Virus record (IMG/VR): IMGVR_UViG_3300046703_000100
Span: 1 to 64,000 of that record
Origin: a virus
Reading direction: 5' to 3' (one strand)
DNA length: 64,000 bases
Below the pieces are notes generated by a model. The model searched no databases, had not been told where the DNA came from, and was given only the letters and a program-made list of their open reading frames with translations. Within the stretch, counting starts at the first letter, position 1. The number at the start of each line of letters is the position of its first letter. This document shows, in pieces, positions 1 to 7,293 of the stretch. The position numbers were made by a program, and so were the translations under genes.

Positions 1-120
1 CAGAAAATTTTAAAAAAGCGACCAGAATATACAATTTTAAATATAGAATTAGAAAAATATACAATGGAACAATTAATAAAACATTATGAAGCGATATTGC
101 ACAAGCCGACATTAATATAA
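1..120 (+). CDS. 3' end of an unidentified protein, cut by the window edge
   Basis: The reading frame is open from base 1 to a TAA at 118-120 and gives 39 residues, rich in Lys, Glu and Ile. There is no start inside the window that would give a sensible full gene. It lies 11 bases before the next ORF on the same strand, so it is probably the last part of the preceding gene of the operon. No family is recognised. Confidence 0.55.
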   Translation, partial: QKILKKRPEYTILNIELEKYTMEQLIKHYEAILHKPTLI

Positions 121-131
121 AGAGATATAAA

Positions 132-287
132 ATGGACAATATGCTAACGATACTTTGTGATATTTGTAAAAAAAGACCGTATATAACTACAATTGATTAT
201 AAAGGTAATTGGGTTGGTGTTTGTAAAATCTGTAAAAAAGAAATAGAAAAAAGAGAAAAACATTGTTGTATAAATAAAGGAGATTAA
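132..287 (+). CDS. small zinc-ribbon protein, 51 aa
   Basis: A 51-residue ORF with two CxxC knuckles (CDIC at residues 9-12 and CKIC near 31-34), which suggests a single zinc ribbon. An AGAGAT sequence sits just before the ATG. It ends two bases before the next ATG, so the genes are translationally linked. Function is unknown; it is one of many Cys-rich mini-proteins in the first 40 kb. Confidence 0.6.
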   Translation: MDNMLTILCDICKKRPYITTIDYKGNWVGVCKICKKEIEKREKHCCINKGD

Positions 288-289
288 AA

Positions 290-646
290 ATGGAAAAATA
301 TATTTGTGATAAATGTGGAACAATTTATATAGAAAAATTTGAACATTGTTTAATTTGTCATGGACAACTTATATCAGAAGAACAAATGCAAGAAAAAGAA
401 GAAATAGCACGATTAACAGATGAAGAAAAAGGAGATGATAATATGACACCTAGAGAAGATAGTATTGACGAAGTTGTAGATTTAATTATTGTAGAAGCTA
501 TGCAGAAGAATATGAAAGAATTGGGTAATGCTAAACTTTATAAAAGTATAGAAGGAATTACAGAAGCGAAACAAAGAGTACGTTACCGCAAATATTTTTT
601 AATGGTTGGGGGTTATATTCCTATTACAGAAGAAATAATTAAATGA
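290..646 (+). CDS. hypothetical protein with N-terminal zinc ribbon, 118 aa
   Basis: The N-terminus has CDKC at residues 6-9 and CLIC about ten residues later, a short zinc ribbon. A Glu/Lys-rich, probably helical, segment follows, then a C-terminal basic region. The preceding sequence AAAGGAGATTAAAA is a clear ribosome binding site. It is the last gene before a sigma-70-like promoter at 656-685, so it ends a transcription segment. No family was recognised; DNA or protein binding is only a guess from the zinc ribbon. Confidence 0.65.
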   Translation: MEKYICDKCGTIYIEKFEHCLICHGQLISEEQMQEKEEIARLTDEEKGDDNMTPREDSIDEVVDLIIVEAMQKNMKELGNAKLYKSIEGITEAKQRVRYRKYFLMVGGYIPITEEIIK

Positions 647-655
647 AAAATAAAC

Positions 656-685
656 TTGACTTCGAGCATAGTATTGTGGTATACT
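656..685 (+). promoter_or_regulatory. sigma-70-like promoter with extended -10
   Basis: TTGACT at 656-661, an 18-base spacer and TATACT at 680-685, with TGG directly before the -10 hexamer (extended -10). It lies between two genes and drives the ORF at 727, whose AAAGGAG ribosome site begins about 27 bases downstream. Confidence 0.8.
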
Positions 686-726
686 TGCTATATGAAGTTA
701 AGAAAAACTAAAAAGGAGATAAGCAT

Positions 727-1134
727 ATGTGTGAATTTATTAGTTGGATAGAATATGGTAATAAGAATTATTTTTTAACAAAAAACGATTTAAACACTAA
801 AGAAGGTAGAAAATTATTACAGCCTGATGTAATAGCAGATTTATGTGGTCATGGGACTATCAGAGTATATTATCCAGAATTAAAAGATTTAGGAATAAAT
901 AAAGAAAGTACAAATTTTTCTAATCCTAACAATTTTCCTGATGATATAATAAAAGCAATTAAAACAGGACAATTTGAAGGTATAGGAATTTGTTTAGATA
1001 TTCTTAATGATGAAGGTAAAAAGAAATACGAAGAAATAAAAGCACCAGCATGGAAGAAATACGAAGAAATAGAAGCACCAGCATTTTGGAAAATTGCAAC
1101 ACAAAAGAAATATAGAATAGCAATATGGAAATAA
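727..1134 (+). CDS. hypothetical phage protein, 135 aa, with internal peptide repeat
   Basis: First gene after the promoter at 656-685, with the strong ribosome site AAAGGAGAT. The N-terminus (MCEFISWIEYGNKNYFLT) resembles a phage protein type that starts MCEF-SW; I know no function for it. The body is mixed alpha/beta. Near the C-terminus an 11-residue unit containing KKYEEI.APA occurs twice in tandem, encoded by a 33-base DNA duplication at 1021-1086, a likely recent slippage event. The 3' end overlaps an upstream ATG of the next gene. Confidence 0.65.
   Translation: MCEFISWIEYGNKNYFLTKNDLNTKEGRKLLQPDVIADLCGHGTIRVYYPELKDLGINKESTNFSNPNNFPDDIIKAIKTGQFEGIGICLDILNDEGKKKYEEIKAPAWKKYEEIEAPAFWKIATQKKYRIAIWK
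1021..1086 (+). repeat. two tandem copies of a 33-base unit
   Basis: Bases 1021-1053 and 1054-1086 match except for one A/G change and the last two or three bases. Each unit starts AAGAAATACGAAGAAATA and ends near GCACCAGCA. The duplication is in frame and adds 11 residues to the host protein. Confidence 0.85.
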
Positions 1135-1148
1135 AAAAAGAGGACAAT

Positions 1149-1334
1149 ATGCTAAGGTGTGCTTGCATTTCTAAAAACGGTACAACTTACTCTATTAATG
1201 GGAATAGAGAGGAAATAGACCTATTTTTGCTTGAAATTGAAGGCAATGAAGGCATAAAGGTATACCGGATACTTGATAAAGATACCGGACAAGTTATCGA
1301 AACACAAGACGGAGTGAAAAATAAGGAGAATTAA
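1149..1334 (+). CDS. hypothetical protein, 61 aa
   Basis: I place the start at the ATG at 1149 because AGAGG lies five bases upstream; an ATG at 1125 in the same frame would add eight residues but lies inside the previous gene without a ribosome site. The product is small and soluble, with Cys residues near the N-terminus (CACIS). It ends directly against the next gene. Not recognised. Confidence 0.55.
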   Translation: MLRCACISKNGTTYSINGNREEIDLFLLEIEGNEGIKVYRILDKDTGQVIETQDGVKNKEN

Positions 1335-1526
1335 ATGAAAATTTTAGGATTGATAATTTTAATAATTGGATTAATAATAGGCATTTTGACATGGTATCAC
1401 GTATCACAAATGCCAAAAATCAGTACCGTAAATTTTGAAGGAGTAACAATAAGTATTAAAATACCTTCAATAATTTCGCCGAATACCTTCAACGATATAA
1501 CTTGTACAACACGATTGACAGAATAA
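1335..1526 (+). CDS. small membrane-anchored or secreted protein, 63 aa
   Basis: Residues 4-22 form a strongly hydrophobic helix made mainly of Ile, Leu and Gly, followed by a polar tail of about 40 residues. This looks like a signal anchor with the tail outside the cytoplasm. The ribosome site is AAGGAG just before the start, and the ATG abuts the preceding stop. No lipobox Cys is present. Function unknown. Confidence 0.6.
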   Translation: MKILGLIILIIGLIIGILTWYHVSQMPKISTVNFEGVTISIKIPSIISPNTFNDITCTTRLTE

Positions 1527-1538
1527 AGGAGATAATCA

Positions 1539-1724
1539 ATGAACAAAAAACAATGGTATGAATTGTTTTCGTATAGCAAAGAAGAAGGAACACGCACAAT
1601 AGCGACTTTTGATACTTATTTAGAAGCATTACAGGAAAAAATAAGATTAGACGAATTAAAGACCGGACAGATTTTGAATATTGATAAATGGGAAGATACC
1701 GATAATCCTCACAATATAATGTAA
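1539..1724 (+). CDS. hypothetical protein, 61 aa
   Basis: Small soluble protein starting MNKKQWYELFSYSKEEGTR, with a clear AAAGGAGAT ribosome site upstream. The pattern of a short beta strand, a turn and a helix resembles many phage early proteins of unknown role. No metal-binding motif or membrane segment is visible. Confidence 0.55.
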   Translation: MNKKQWYELFSYSKEEGTRTIATFDTYLEALQEKIRLDELKTGQILNIDKWEDTDNPHNIM

Positions 1725-1735
1725 GGAGATAGAAG

Positions 1736-1987
1736 ATGTTTAATCATAGACCATATTGTAGAAAAGAAGGTAGATGTATTAAATGCGGTAGATATATTTG
1801 TGAAGGTTGCAACGCTATTGACGAAACAGGACATTACGGTATTTGTATTGCTTGTAATGCAAAAGAAATGAAATTTAGAAGCGACGTTAAATTACCATTT
1901 CGTCCTATTATAAAACCGAAAAATATAGAAAGATATACAAATACTTGTAATGATAGGTTTGACGGATATACAGAAGAACTAATATAA
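1736..1987 (+). CDS. Cys-rich zinc-binding protein, 83 aa
   Basis: Contains Cys pairs in the order CRKEGRC, CIKCG, CEGC and CIAC within the first 45 residues, enough for two zinc sites of ribbon or treble-clef type. The C-terminal third is basic and polar. It follows an AAGGAGAT ribosome site. The architecture suits a small nucleic-acid or protein adaptor, but no specific family was recognised. Confidence 0.6.
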   Translation: MFNHRPYCRKEGRCIKCGRYICEGCNAIDETGHYGICIACNAKEMKFRSDVKLPFRPIIKPKNIERYTNTCNDRFDGYTEELI

Positions 1988-2000
1988 AGGAGAAAAAGAT

Positions 2001-2177
2001 ATGAGAACAAAAACTATTACGGCATTGGCTTATAAAATGAGATACGCCGAGAACTATTATTTAGATAGCGGAACGGATTATAAAAAAGATAAAGTTATAA
2101 AGGAATTAAGAAGATTAAAGCCGTCAGAAAAAGAATATGATTTGTTTAATTCGCTTTGCAACAGTATGGGGTGCTAA
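2001..2177 (+). CDS. hypothetical basic protein, 58 aa
   Basis: ATG at 2001 follows AAAGGAGAAAAAGAT. The product is short, basic and probably helical, with a Lys/Arg-rich middle. It ends one base before the start of the next gene. No motif was recognised. It is too short for the usual ORF length cut-off but has good coding context. Confidence 0.55.
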   Translation: MRTKTITALAYKMRYAENYYLDSGTDYKKDKVIKELRRLKPSEKEYDLFNSLCNSMGC

Positions 2178-2178
2178 C

Positions 2179-2355
2179 ATGAACGATATAAAATATCCGA
2201 CAACATTAACAAAGATACAAAGGAAGATACAAAAATCAAAATGTCCGGCTTGTGGAGAGGGCAGATTACATAGAGTAGACGGAGAAAATGAAATAATGTT
2301 ATGGTGTAATTTATGCGATTGTGCAGTTGATAGCGACGGTGGATATACTGCTTAA
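2179..2355 (+). CDS. zinc-ribbon protein, 58 aa
   Basis: Starts at the ATG at 2179, one base after the previous stop; a longer in-frame start at 2137 lies inside the upstream gene. CPACG and CNLCD, about 20 residues apart, form a standard zinc ribbon, with a basic N-terminal segment. It resembles small transcription-factor-like ribbons of phages. Specific function unknown. Confidence 0.6.
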   Translation: MNDIKYPTTLTKIQRKIQKSKCPACGEGRLHRVDGENEIMLWCNLCDCAVDSDGGYTA

Positions 2356-2367
2356 AAAGAGGACAGT

Positions 2368-2472
2368 ATGAATAAAATTTTAATTTTATATTATGGTTTA
2401 ATGACATTAATCGTCGGTACATTGTCGTATATGTTTTATTTATTGAAGAACTTGACCTCGAATAAAAAATAG
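2368..2472 (+). CDS. single-span membrane peptide, 34 aa
   Basis: A 34-residue ORF with one hydrophobic segment (about residues 4-25) and a short polar C-terminus. AGAGG sits upstream of the ATG. Its last 21 bases carry the -35 element and spacer start of the next promoter (2452-2480). A function cannot be assigned. Confidence 0.45.
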   Translation: MNKILILYYGLMTLIVGTLSYMFYLLKNLTSNKK

Positions 2473-2480
2473 TGTATACT
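2452..2480 (+). promoter_or_regulatory. sigma-70-like promoter
   Basis: TTGACC at 2452-2457, a 17-base spacer, TATACT at 2475-2480. Transcription would start near 2487 and run into a folded leader before the ORF at 2591. Confidence 0.78.
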
Positions 2481-2486
2481 TATTAT

Positions 2487-2569
2487 TAAGAAGGCGAGGA
2501 AGGGTAGATTAGTCAACTACCGCAAAATTTGGATAAGGTGGACTATAAAACACTCCCCAAAACTTCTTA
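2487..2569 (+). ncRNA. candidate structured 5' leader RNA (three-way junction)
   Basis: The 110 bases between the promoter and the ORF at 2591 can fold into a closed three-way junction. The closing stem pairs 2487-2493 (TAAGAAG) with 2563-2569 (CTTCTTA), and its 5' arm is at the predicted transcript start. Hairpin one pairs GGTAG 2503-2507 with CTACC 2517-2521. Hairpin two pairs TTTGG 2528-2532 with CCAAA 2557-2561 and has an inner GGTG/CACT helix at 2537-2540 and 2551-2554. It is not a tRNA (no T-loop sequence) and matches no riboswitch I know. The fold was found by eye only. Confidence 0.4.
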
Positions 2570-2590
2570 TTATAAAAAGGAAAAGAAAAT

Positions 2591-3166
2591 ATGAGAGAAC
2601 ATTATAATTCAGCATATTGGATAATTTTTGAAACAATTATTTTAATAATAATGTGGACATATTTATCTACATTATCTTTCGCAGAAGAAACAAAACATAT
2701 CTATATAAATATGGATAAAACATATGAACAATGCGAAAACGAAGCATTTAAAAATATTTATCAAATAATAAACTCAATAGGAGAAAATAAAAACAATACA
2801 ATGCCCGAACAACTTTGCGATGATATAGAAAGTCATATACAATATAAAGATAATATAGATGTATATGGAAGCGATAGATATGCTTCTGTTGATGAAATTA
2901 TTAATAAAAGAGCCGGAGATTGCAAAGTGTTTGGAGTATTAACTTATGACAGTTTAAAAAAAGCAGGATATGAAACTCATTTAGTAGCATTATATAATAG
3001 ACACAGTGGACATATTATAGTTATTTTTAAAGAAAAAGATTATTGGAAAGCAATATCGAATGGAAATTTGTTAGATTATAAATGTAAAAATTATAGAGAT
3101 TTATTTAAAATTTTTATAGGATATTCTGACTATAAATTTATTAATGAAAAAGGATATGGAGAATAA
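2591..3166 (+). CDS. membrane-anchored transglutaminase-like cysteine peptidase
   Basis: 191 residues. A hydrophobic segment at about 10-30 ending in SFAEE looks like a signal peptide or anchor, so the catalytic part is probably outside the cytoplasm. The core AGDCKVFGVL, followed by SGHIIVIF and AISNG, fits the Cys-His-Asp/Asn triad of the transglutaminase-like fold, with C111, H141 and probably N157. Family members cleave or cross-link peptides; the target here is unknown. It is the first gene after a promoter and a folded leader, so it may be specially regulated. Host-envelope remodelling and superinfection control are possible roles. Confidence 0.6.
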   Translation: MREHYNSAYWIIFETIILIIMWTYLSTLSFAEETKHIYINMDKTYEQCENEAFKNIYQIINSIGENKNNTMPEQLCDDIESHIQYKDNIDVYGSDRYASVDEIINKRAGDCKVFGVLTYDSLKKAGYETHLVALYNRHSGHIIVIFKEKDYWKAISNGNLLDYKCKNYRDLFKIFIGYSDYKFINEKGYGE

Positions 3167-3170
3167 TTTT

Positions 3171-3308
3171 ATGGACAAAAAAATTTATTTATCGATTATA
3201 GATATTGTTCATTTAGGAAATTTTATAGAAACTTCCGAATGGCATGAAGCATTAAAATTAATTAGAGAAAAACTACCTCTTGACCGAAGAATTGCGAGGG
3301 AAGAATGA
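3171..3308 (+). CDS. hypothetical protein, 45 aa
   Basis: Small soluble ORF between the transglutaminase-like gene and the AAA ATPase. Its TGA overlaps the next start in an ATGA arrangement, which supports translation. The sequence is helical with mixed charge and has no recognised motif. Confidence 0.5.
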   Translation: MDKKIYLSIIDIVHLGNFIETSEWHEALKLIREKLPLDRRIAREE

Positions 3309-4426
3309 TAATTATATTTCTTACAATAGGTATATTTGCTATATATCTTTATAAACAACAAGAAAAAAGACAAGCACAAAAACAAATAAGAATAGAAGTA
3401 TCTTCTTTAGTAGGCGAAGATGCTATTGTTCCGATGGAAAATGTTAATCCTATTATTGATGTAAAAATTAAAGACGGACAAGTAGATACAAGCAAAATAA
3501 TACCATATACAGGAACAGAAGTCAAATGCTTTCAATGGCAACCACAATCATTTTCGCAATATATAGGACAGGAGGAGGCGAAAGAACAAGCAAAAACTAT
3601 AATAAAGAAAATTAATAGAGGAATAAAATGTCATGTATTACTTTCTGCAATACAAGGGCATGGGAAAAGTTTATTTGTTAAATTACTTGCAAGAGATTTA
3701 AATGCTCACTATATAGAAAGAGTAGGGAAAACATTAGACTATGACACAATCATAGATGTCATAAATGAAATTAATACTTGTGTAGAACAGAAAGTTATTT
3801 TTTTCCTCGACGAGACGGACACCGCAGACATGAAAATTTTAAAAATAATGAATCCTATTTTACAAGATTTTAAATTAAATAATATAAAAATTAAACCATT
3901 TTGTTTTTGTGGGGCGACAATTAATAAAGATATTTTAATATCTAAAGTACCAGATTTTCTTGATAGAATACAGACACAAATTCAGTTACATCGTTATAAC
4001 GATGAAGAAATAAAAATAATCTTAAAACAATATGTTTCTCATTTATATCCCGAAGAAAAAATATCAGAAAATATTTATGATTTAATAGCAAAATCATGTA
4101 AATATAATCCAAGATTAAGTATTGGTATTACAGAAGATTATATAGTTAATCAAAATTTAATCAAAACATTTAGAGATAGACAAATTATAAAAGACGGATT
4201 AACAGATATTGATATTAAGATATTATCAGTATTATCTCTCGCCTCAAAACCGCTTGGTGCTAATGCTCTTTCACAAAAAATAGGGATTTCTCAAAATATT
4301 TATACGAGACAATACGAACCTTATTTAAGTGAATTTAATTACTTAGAAAGATGTCCTTCTCGTAAAATAACTAATAAAGGTCGAGAACTTTTAAGGAGTT
4401 TAGAAAATGAAAATTTATTATTGTAA
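3305..4426 (+). CDS. RuvB-like AAA+ ATPase with N-terminal membrane segment
   Basis: 373 residues. Residues 1-16 are a hydrophobic helix. FSQYIGQEEAKEQ (about 83-95) matches the start of the RuvB AAA+ core. The Walker A region is AIQGHGKS (115-122), Walker B is FFLDE (166-170), and the C-terminal 75 residues look like a winged helix, as in RuvB. RuvB drives branch migration of Holliday junctions, and a RuvC-like resolvase is encoded at 23763. The membrane segment is not normal for RuvB. Clamp loader or another AAA+ role cannot be excluded. Confidence 0.7.
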   Translation: MIIIFLTIGIFAIYLYKQQEKRQAQKQIRIEVSSLVGEDAIVPMENVNPIIDVKIKDGQVDTSKIIPYTGTEVKCFQWQPQSFSQYIGQEEAKEQAKTIIKKINRGIKCHVLLSAIQGHGKSLFVKLLARDLNAHYIERVGKTLDYDTIIDVINEINTCVEQKVIFFLDETDTADMKILKIMNPILQDFKLNNIKIKPFCFCGATINKDILISKVPDFLDRIQTQIQLHRYNDEEIKIILKQYVSHLYPEEKISENIYDLIAKSCKYNPRLSIGITEDYIVNQNLIKTFRDRQIIKDGLTDIDIKILSVLSLASKPLGANALSQKIGISQNIYTRQYEPYLSEFNYLERCPSRKITNKGRELLRSLENENLLL

Positions 4427-5120
4427 AGACTGTTATAAAAAATTAAACGGACATATTGCTAAAAGATGTCGAAAATGTTATATACAATATAAAAATAAAA
4501 TTAATAAAAAAAGTTGTATTACTTTACAGATTTATCTATGTAAAGATTGTAAAATAAATAAAATTACTTATTTTACTGCAATAAAAGGAGAAGGTAGATG
4601 TCGTAAATGTGCTTCTATTATAAGAGGTAAAAAATATAGCGGTAGAAATCATAAATCTTGGAAAGGTGGAATTAAAAGACTTCCTTTATGTGAAATTTGT
4701 GGGAAAAGATTAAGTAAAATACAATGTAAAAGATGTAAACAATGTATGAATTTTGGACGAAAATTAACAAAACAAACAAAAGAAAAAATTAGAAAATCGG
4801 TACTAAATAATCCTCGAAAATCTAAAATTGAAATTAATAAACTTTTAAAAAGTGTTGATTTTTTATGTCATAGTATTTATAAGAAATTTAGAAATTATAT
4901 AAGAATGAAATATAAAAATACTTGTCAAATATGTAATAGAAAAAATGGTAGAAACATTGTTCATCATCTTAAAGAGAGAAGAAATTTTCCAGAATTATGT
5001 ATGAAAGAAAGTAATGTAATTCTATTATGTATAAATTGTCATACTACAATACATAATATTACTGATAAAGGAATAAGAATAATAACCGAACTAAGAAAAC
5101 AAATAAAGGAGAAAAAATAA
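4407..5120 (+). CDS. HNH homing-type endonuclease with zinc ribbons
   Basis: 237 residues, very Lys-rich. Several CxxC ribbons occupy the first 115 residues (CKDC, CRKC, CKDC, CRKC, CEICG, CKRC). The C-terminal HNH/treble-clef nuclease reads CQIC, then VHHLKER, then LLCINCHTTIH. Such enzymes cut DNA and spread themselves between phages. It overlaps the end of the AAA gene by 20 bases and follows its own AAGGAG. The N-terminal ribbon style recurs in three other nucleases of this window. Confidence 0.85.
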   Translation: MKIYYCKDCYKKLNGHIAKRCRKCYIQYKNKINKKSCITLQIYLCKDCKINKITYFTAIKGEGRCRKCASIIRGKKYSGRNHKSWKGGIKRLPLCEICGKRLSKIQCKRCKQCMNFGRKLTKQTKEKIRKSVLNNPRKSKIEINKLLKSVDFLCHSIYKKFRNYIRMKYKNTCQICNRKNGRNIVHHLKERRNFPELCMKESNVILLCINCHTTIHNITDKGIRIITELRKQIKEKK

Positions 5121-5260
5121 TGAATAAAAACATTAATAAAATGCTTGAACAAGAAGTTAGAGATTTATATGTAAAAAAGATGATGAATTATGCTGATAAA
5201 TTAATTGAGAAAAATGATATAAAAGGATTGAAGAAATTACTTAAAATGCTTGAAAAATAA
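5120..5260 (+). CDS. small helical protein, 46 aa
   Basis: ATG at 5120 overlaps the TAA of the HNH gene and follows AAAGGAG. The product is a Lys/Glu/Leu-rich single or paired helix. Function is unknown. Confidence 0.5.
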   Translation: MNKNINKMLEQEVRDLYVKKMMNYADKLIEKNDIKGLKKLLKMLEK

Positions 5261-5273
5261 AGGAGAAAGTTTT

Positions 5274-5663
5274 ATGAAAACAAAAAAATTTAATTATCGA
5301 GAGTATGTTGATTATTTAGAGAATGATATTAATATTAATACAATGCAACAATATATTAATAGTAAAAAACGTCTTAATCATCATTTAACTTCAGAACAAC
5401 GAAAAGAACTACAAGAGAATATTTTACCTCATTTTATTATTCAAATGAGAAAAGAAATAGATAAAGATATAAAATATTGGTATAACGCACCTATTTTTAG
5501 ATTATCCTATATACATTGTTTAAATATGAAAAAACCTTTAATAGATATATTCAAAGTCGCTAGCGAAATTTGTAATAGACTAACAGAAGATAATAATATG
5601 ATTGCTATAAAAAGAAGATTCAAAGAATATTACGACAGAATGGTAAACATAGAACTTATATAA
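5274..5663 (+). CDS. hypothetical protein, 129 aa
   Basis: I choose the ATG at 5274 because AAAGGAG lies eight bases upstream; an in-frame ATG at 5250 is inside the previous gene. The product is helical, basic and without membrane segments or Cys pairs. It starts MKTKKFNYREYVDYLEN. No family recognised. Confidence 0.6.
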   Translation: MKTKKFNYREYVDYLENDININTMQQYINSKKRLNHHLTSEQRKELQENILPHFIIQMRKEIDKDIKYWYNAPIFRLSYIHCLNMKKPLIDIFKVASEICNRLTEDNNMIAIKRRFKEYYDRMVNIELI

Positions 5664-5674
5664 AAGAGATAAAG

Positions 5675-5842
5675 ATGAAAAAAAATGAAACTGCATATTG
5701 TTCTATTCATGGGTCATTTTATTCTGGTTTTCCTAAATGTCCTTTTTGTAAAGAATTAAAAGACGCTTTAAAAGACGATTGCTCTTGGTGTTCTTATCGT
5801 ATTATAGAAAAAGAATGTCCGAATTGTGGAAGGAAACCATGA
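5675..5842 (+). CDS. Cys-rich zinc-binding mini-protein, 55 aa
   Basis: Contains CPFC, CSWC and CPNCG plus an N-terminal Cys/His pair, so one or two zinc sites are likely. The TGA overlaps the start of the integrase gene (ATGA). Co-translation suggests linkage with the recombinase, but no function can be shown. Confidence 0.55.
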   Translation: MKKNETAYCSIHGSFYSGFPKCPFCKELKDALKDDCSWCSYRIIEKECPNCGRKP

Positions 5843-6651
5843 ACGAAAAATTTAAGGATTATTTATTATTGAACGGTAGTGCTTTTTTAACGGCTCGTAA
5901 TTATATCAGTCGTATAGAACGAGTGTTATCAAAAGTTAAAGAAGAAAATTTTTCTGAAGAAACACTTACAAATTTTTTACGAGAACTTCAAAAGGAAAAT
6001 TCTATATCTACATTTAACGGATATTTAAATGCTTTAACGGCTTATTTAAAATTTATTAAAAAAGAAATCCCGTTACCGAAATATTTAAAAGATATAAAGA
6101 CATTACCAAAAAGTATTGACGAAAATCAACTAGAAAAATTCATAGATATTTTAGGACAAGTATTACATACAGACTTTTTAAAAATGAAAGCTGTTTTTTA
6201 TCTTTTCTTCTATTCTGGCATAAGAGTTAGCGAAATAAATATATTAAAACGATTTGATTTTGACTTTAATAAATTAGAAGTTAAAATATTAGTATCGAAA
6301 ACAAGAGAAGAACGTATTGCAGTATTTAATATAAAAACAAAGAACGCAATACAAGACTATTTTAATAGCGAAGAAGAACAAGATAATGCCTTTAATATTA
6401 ATTCAAATGCTATACAACAACGATTAAAAGGATTTAAACAATATCTACCAGAATTAGACATTCATGCTCATATATTCCGGCACAGTTTTGCTCGTTATTG
6501 TTTGGAAGTATTGGGATTGGATATATTAACGGTTAGTAAACTTATGGGTCATTCAAATATCGCTACAACTGAAAGATATTTAAGATTAACAAATACTCAA
6601 TTTAGAGATATTTATCATAAAAAAGCAGATAATAAAGGAGAAACAAAATGA
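5839..6651 (+). CDS. tyrosine recombinase / integrase (XerC/D-like)
   Basis: 270 residues from the ATG at 5839, which has AAGGA upstream and overlaps the previous stop; the longer ORF start at 5779 is inside that gene. Residues 1-80 are a SAM-like core-binding domain. The catalytic set is complete: R129 in SGIRVSEI, K154, H211 and R214 in HIFRHSF, H238 in LMGHSN and the nucleophile Y247 in ERYLRL. The family cuts and rejoins DNA at short sites for integration, excision or dimer resolution. No repressor or attachment site is visible, so lysogeny is not established. Confidence 0.9.
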   Translation: MNEKFKDYLLLNGSAFLTARNYISRIERVLSKVKEENFSEETLTNFLRELQKENSISTFNGYLNALTAYLKFIKKEIPLPKYLKDIKTLPKSIDENQLEKFIDILGQVLHTDFLKMKAVFYLFFYSGIRVSEINILKRFDFDFNKLEVKILVSKTREERIAVFNIKTKNAIQDYFNSEEEQDNAFNINSNAIQQRLKGFKQYLPELDIHAHIFRHSFARYCLEVLGLDILTVSKLMGHSNIATTERYLRLTNTQFRDIYHKKADNKGETK

Positions 6652-6761
6652 ACAGATATAGACGTGTTACAGACCATTTAACGAGGGATTTAATGGGAAT
6701 TATAATGGGTATGTTAAGTATTTTTACATTAATCTATGCTATATTAACAAGGAGATTATAA
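6648..6761 (+). CDS. single-span membrane peptide, 37 aa
   Basis: ATG at 6648 overlaps the stop of the integrase gene and is preceded by AAAGGAG. It has one hydrophobic helix from about residue 16 to 34 after a basic N-terminus. Function unknown. Confidence 0.45.
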   Translation: MNRYRRVTDHLTRDLMGIIMGMLSIFTLIYAILTRRL

Positions 6762-6763
6762 AC

Positions 6764-6937
6764 ATGAATAAAAGAGTATTAAAGATTAATAAAAAGAAAA
6801 TAAAAATACGTAAAATTTGGATAAGAAATCCGAATACACAAATTGTTCCGAATAAGAAAAAAGAGATAGAAGAAGATATATATTACGATAGAGATGAGGA
6901 AAGTTTGGAAGAATTTGAACGAGGTTTTCACGATTAA
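6764..6937 (+). CDS. basic/acidic bipartite small protein, 57 aa
   Basis: The first half is strongly basic (Lys/Arg-rich) and the second half strongly acidic (Asp/Glu-rich), typical of small phage proteins that contact nucleic acid or a protein partner. AAGGAGA precedes the ATG. No family recognised. Confidence 0.5.
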   Translation: MNKRVLKINKKKIKIRKIWIRNPNTQIVPNKKKEIEEDIYYDRDEESLEEFERGFHD

Positions 6938-6951
6938 TAAGGAGATATATT

Positions 6952-7293
6952 ATGAATTGTCCACTTGAAATTACCGAAAAATTTTCTGATTGGTCGAACA
7001 CTTGCCAAGAATGTAGACGTTATCAAGAATGTATGAATCAATCTTATGAAAACGTATCAGAAGATAAAGAAGTTTCTGGTGATAATTTTCCGACATATCA
7101 TATTATCGATGTACGTAAAATGATAAAAAAAGATAGAACAGAAATGATAGAGAAATTATTAATTGAAAATCTTGGGAAGATAACACAGGACGATGTAGAT
7201 GATATAGAAATTGATATAGGAATATATAATCAAAAATGTAGGAAAGAAAAAATAAAAAGACAATATAAAAAGAAAGTTAAACAAGATGAATAA
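6952..7293 (+). CDS. Cys-containing hypothetical protein, 113 aa
   Basis: N-terminal Cys cluster (MNCPL, then CQECRRYQEC) followed by an acidic middle and a Lys-rich tail. The spacing could hold one metal. It has an AAGGAGAT ribosome site and overlaps the deaminase gene by eight bases. No specific function. Confidence 0.55.
   Translation: MNCPLEITEKFSDWSNTCQECRRYQECMNQSYENVSEDKEVSGDNFPTYHIIDVRKMIKKDRTEMIEKLLIENLGKITQDDVDDIEIDIGIYNQKCRKEKIKRQYKKKVKQDE

Noticed and set aside
2487-2575. tRNA-like length and closing stem before the transglutaminase-like gene
   Set aside because: No T-loop consensus, no CCA-proximal acceptor pattern and no plausible anticodon arm; better described as a leader fold.
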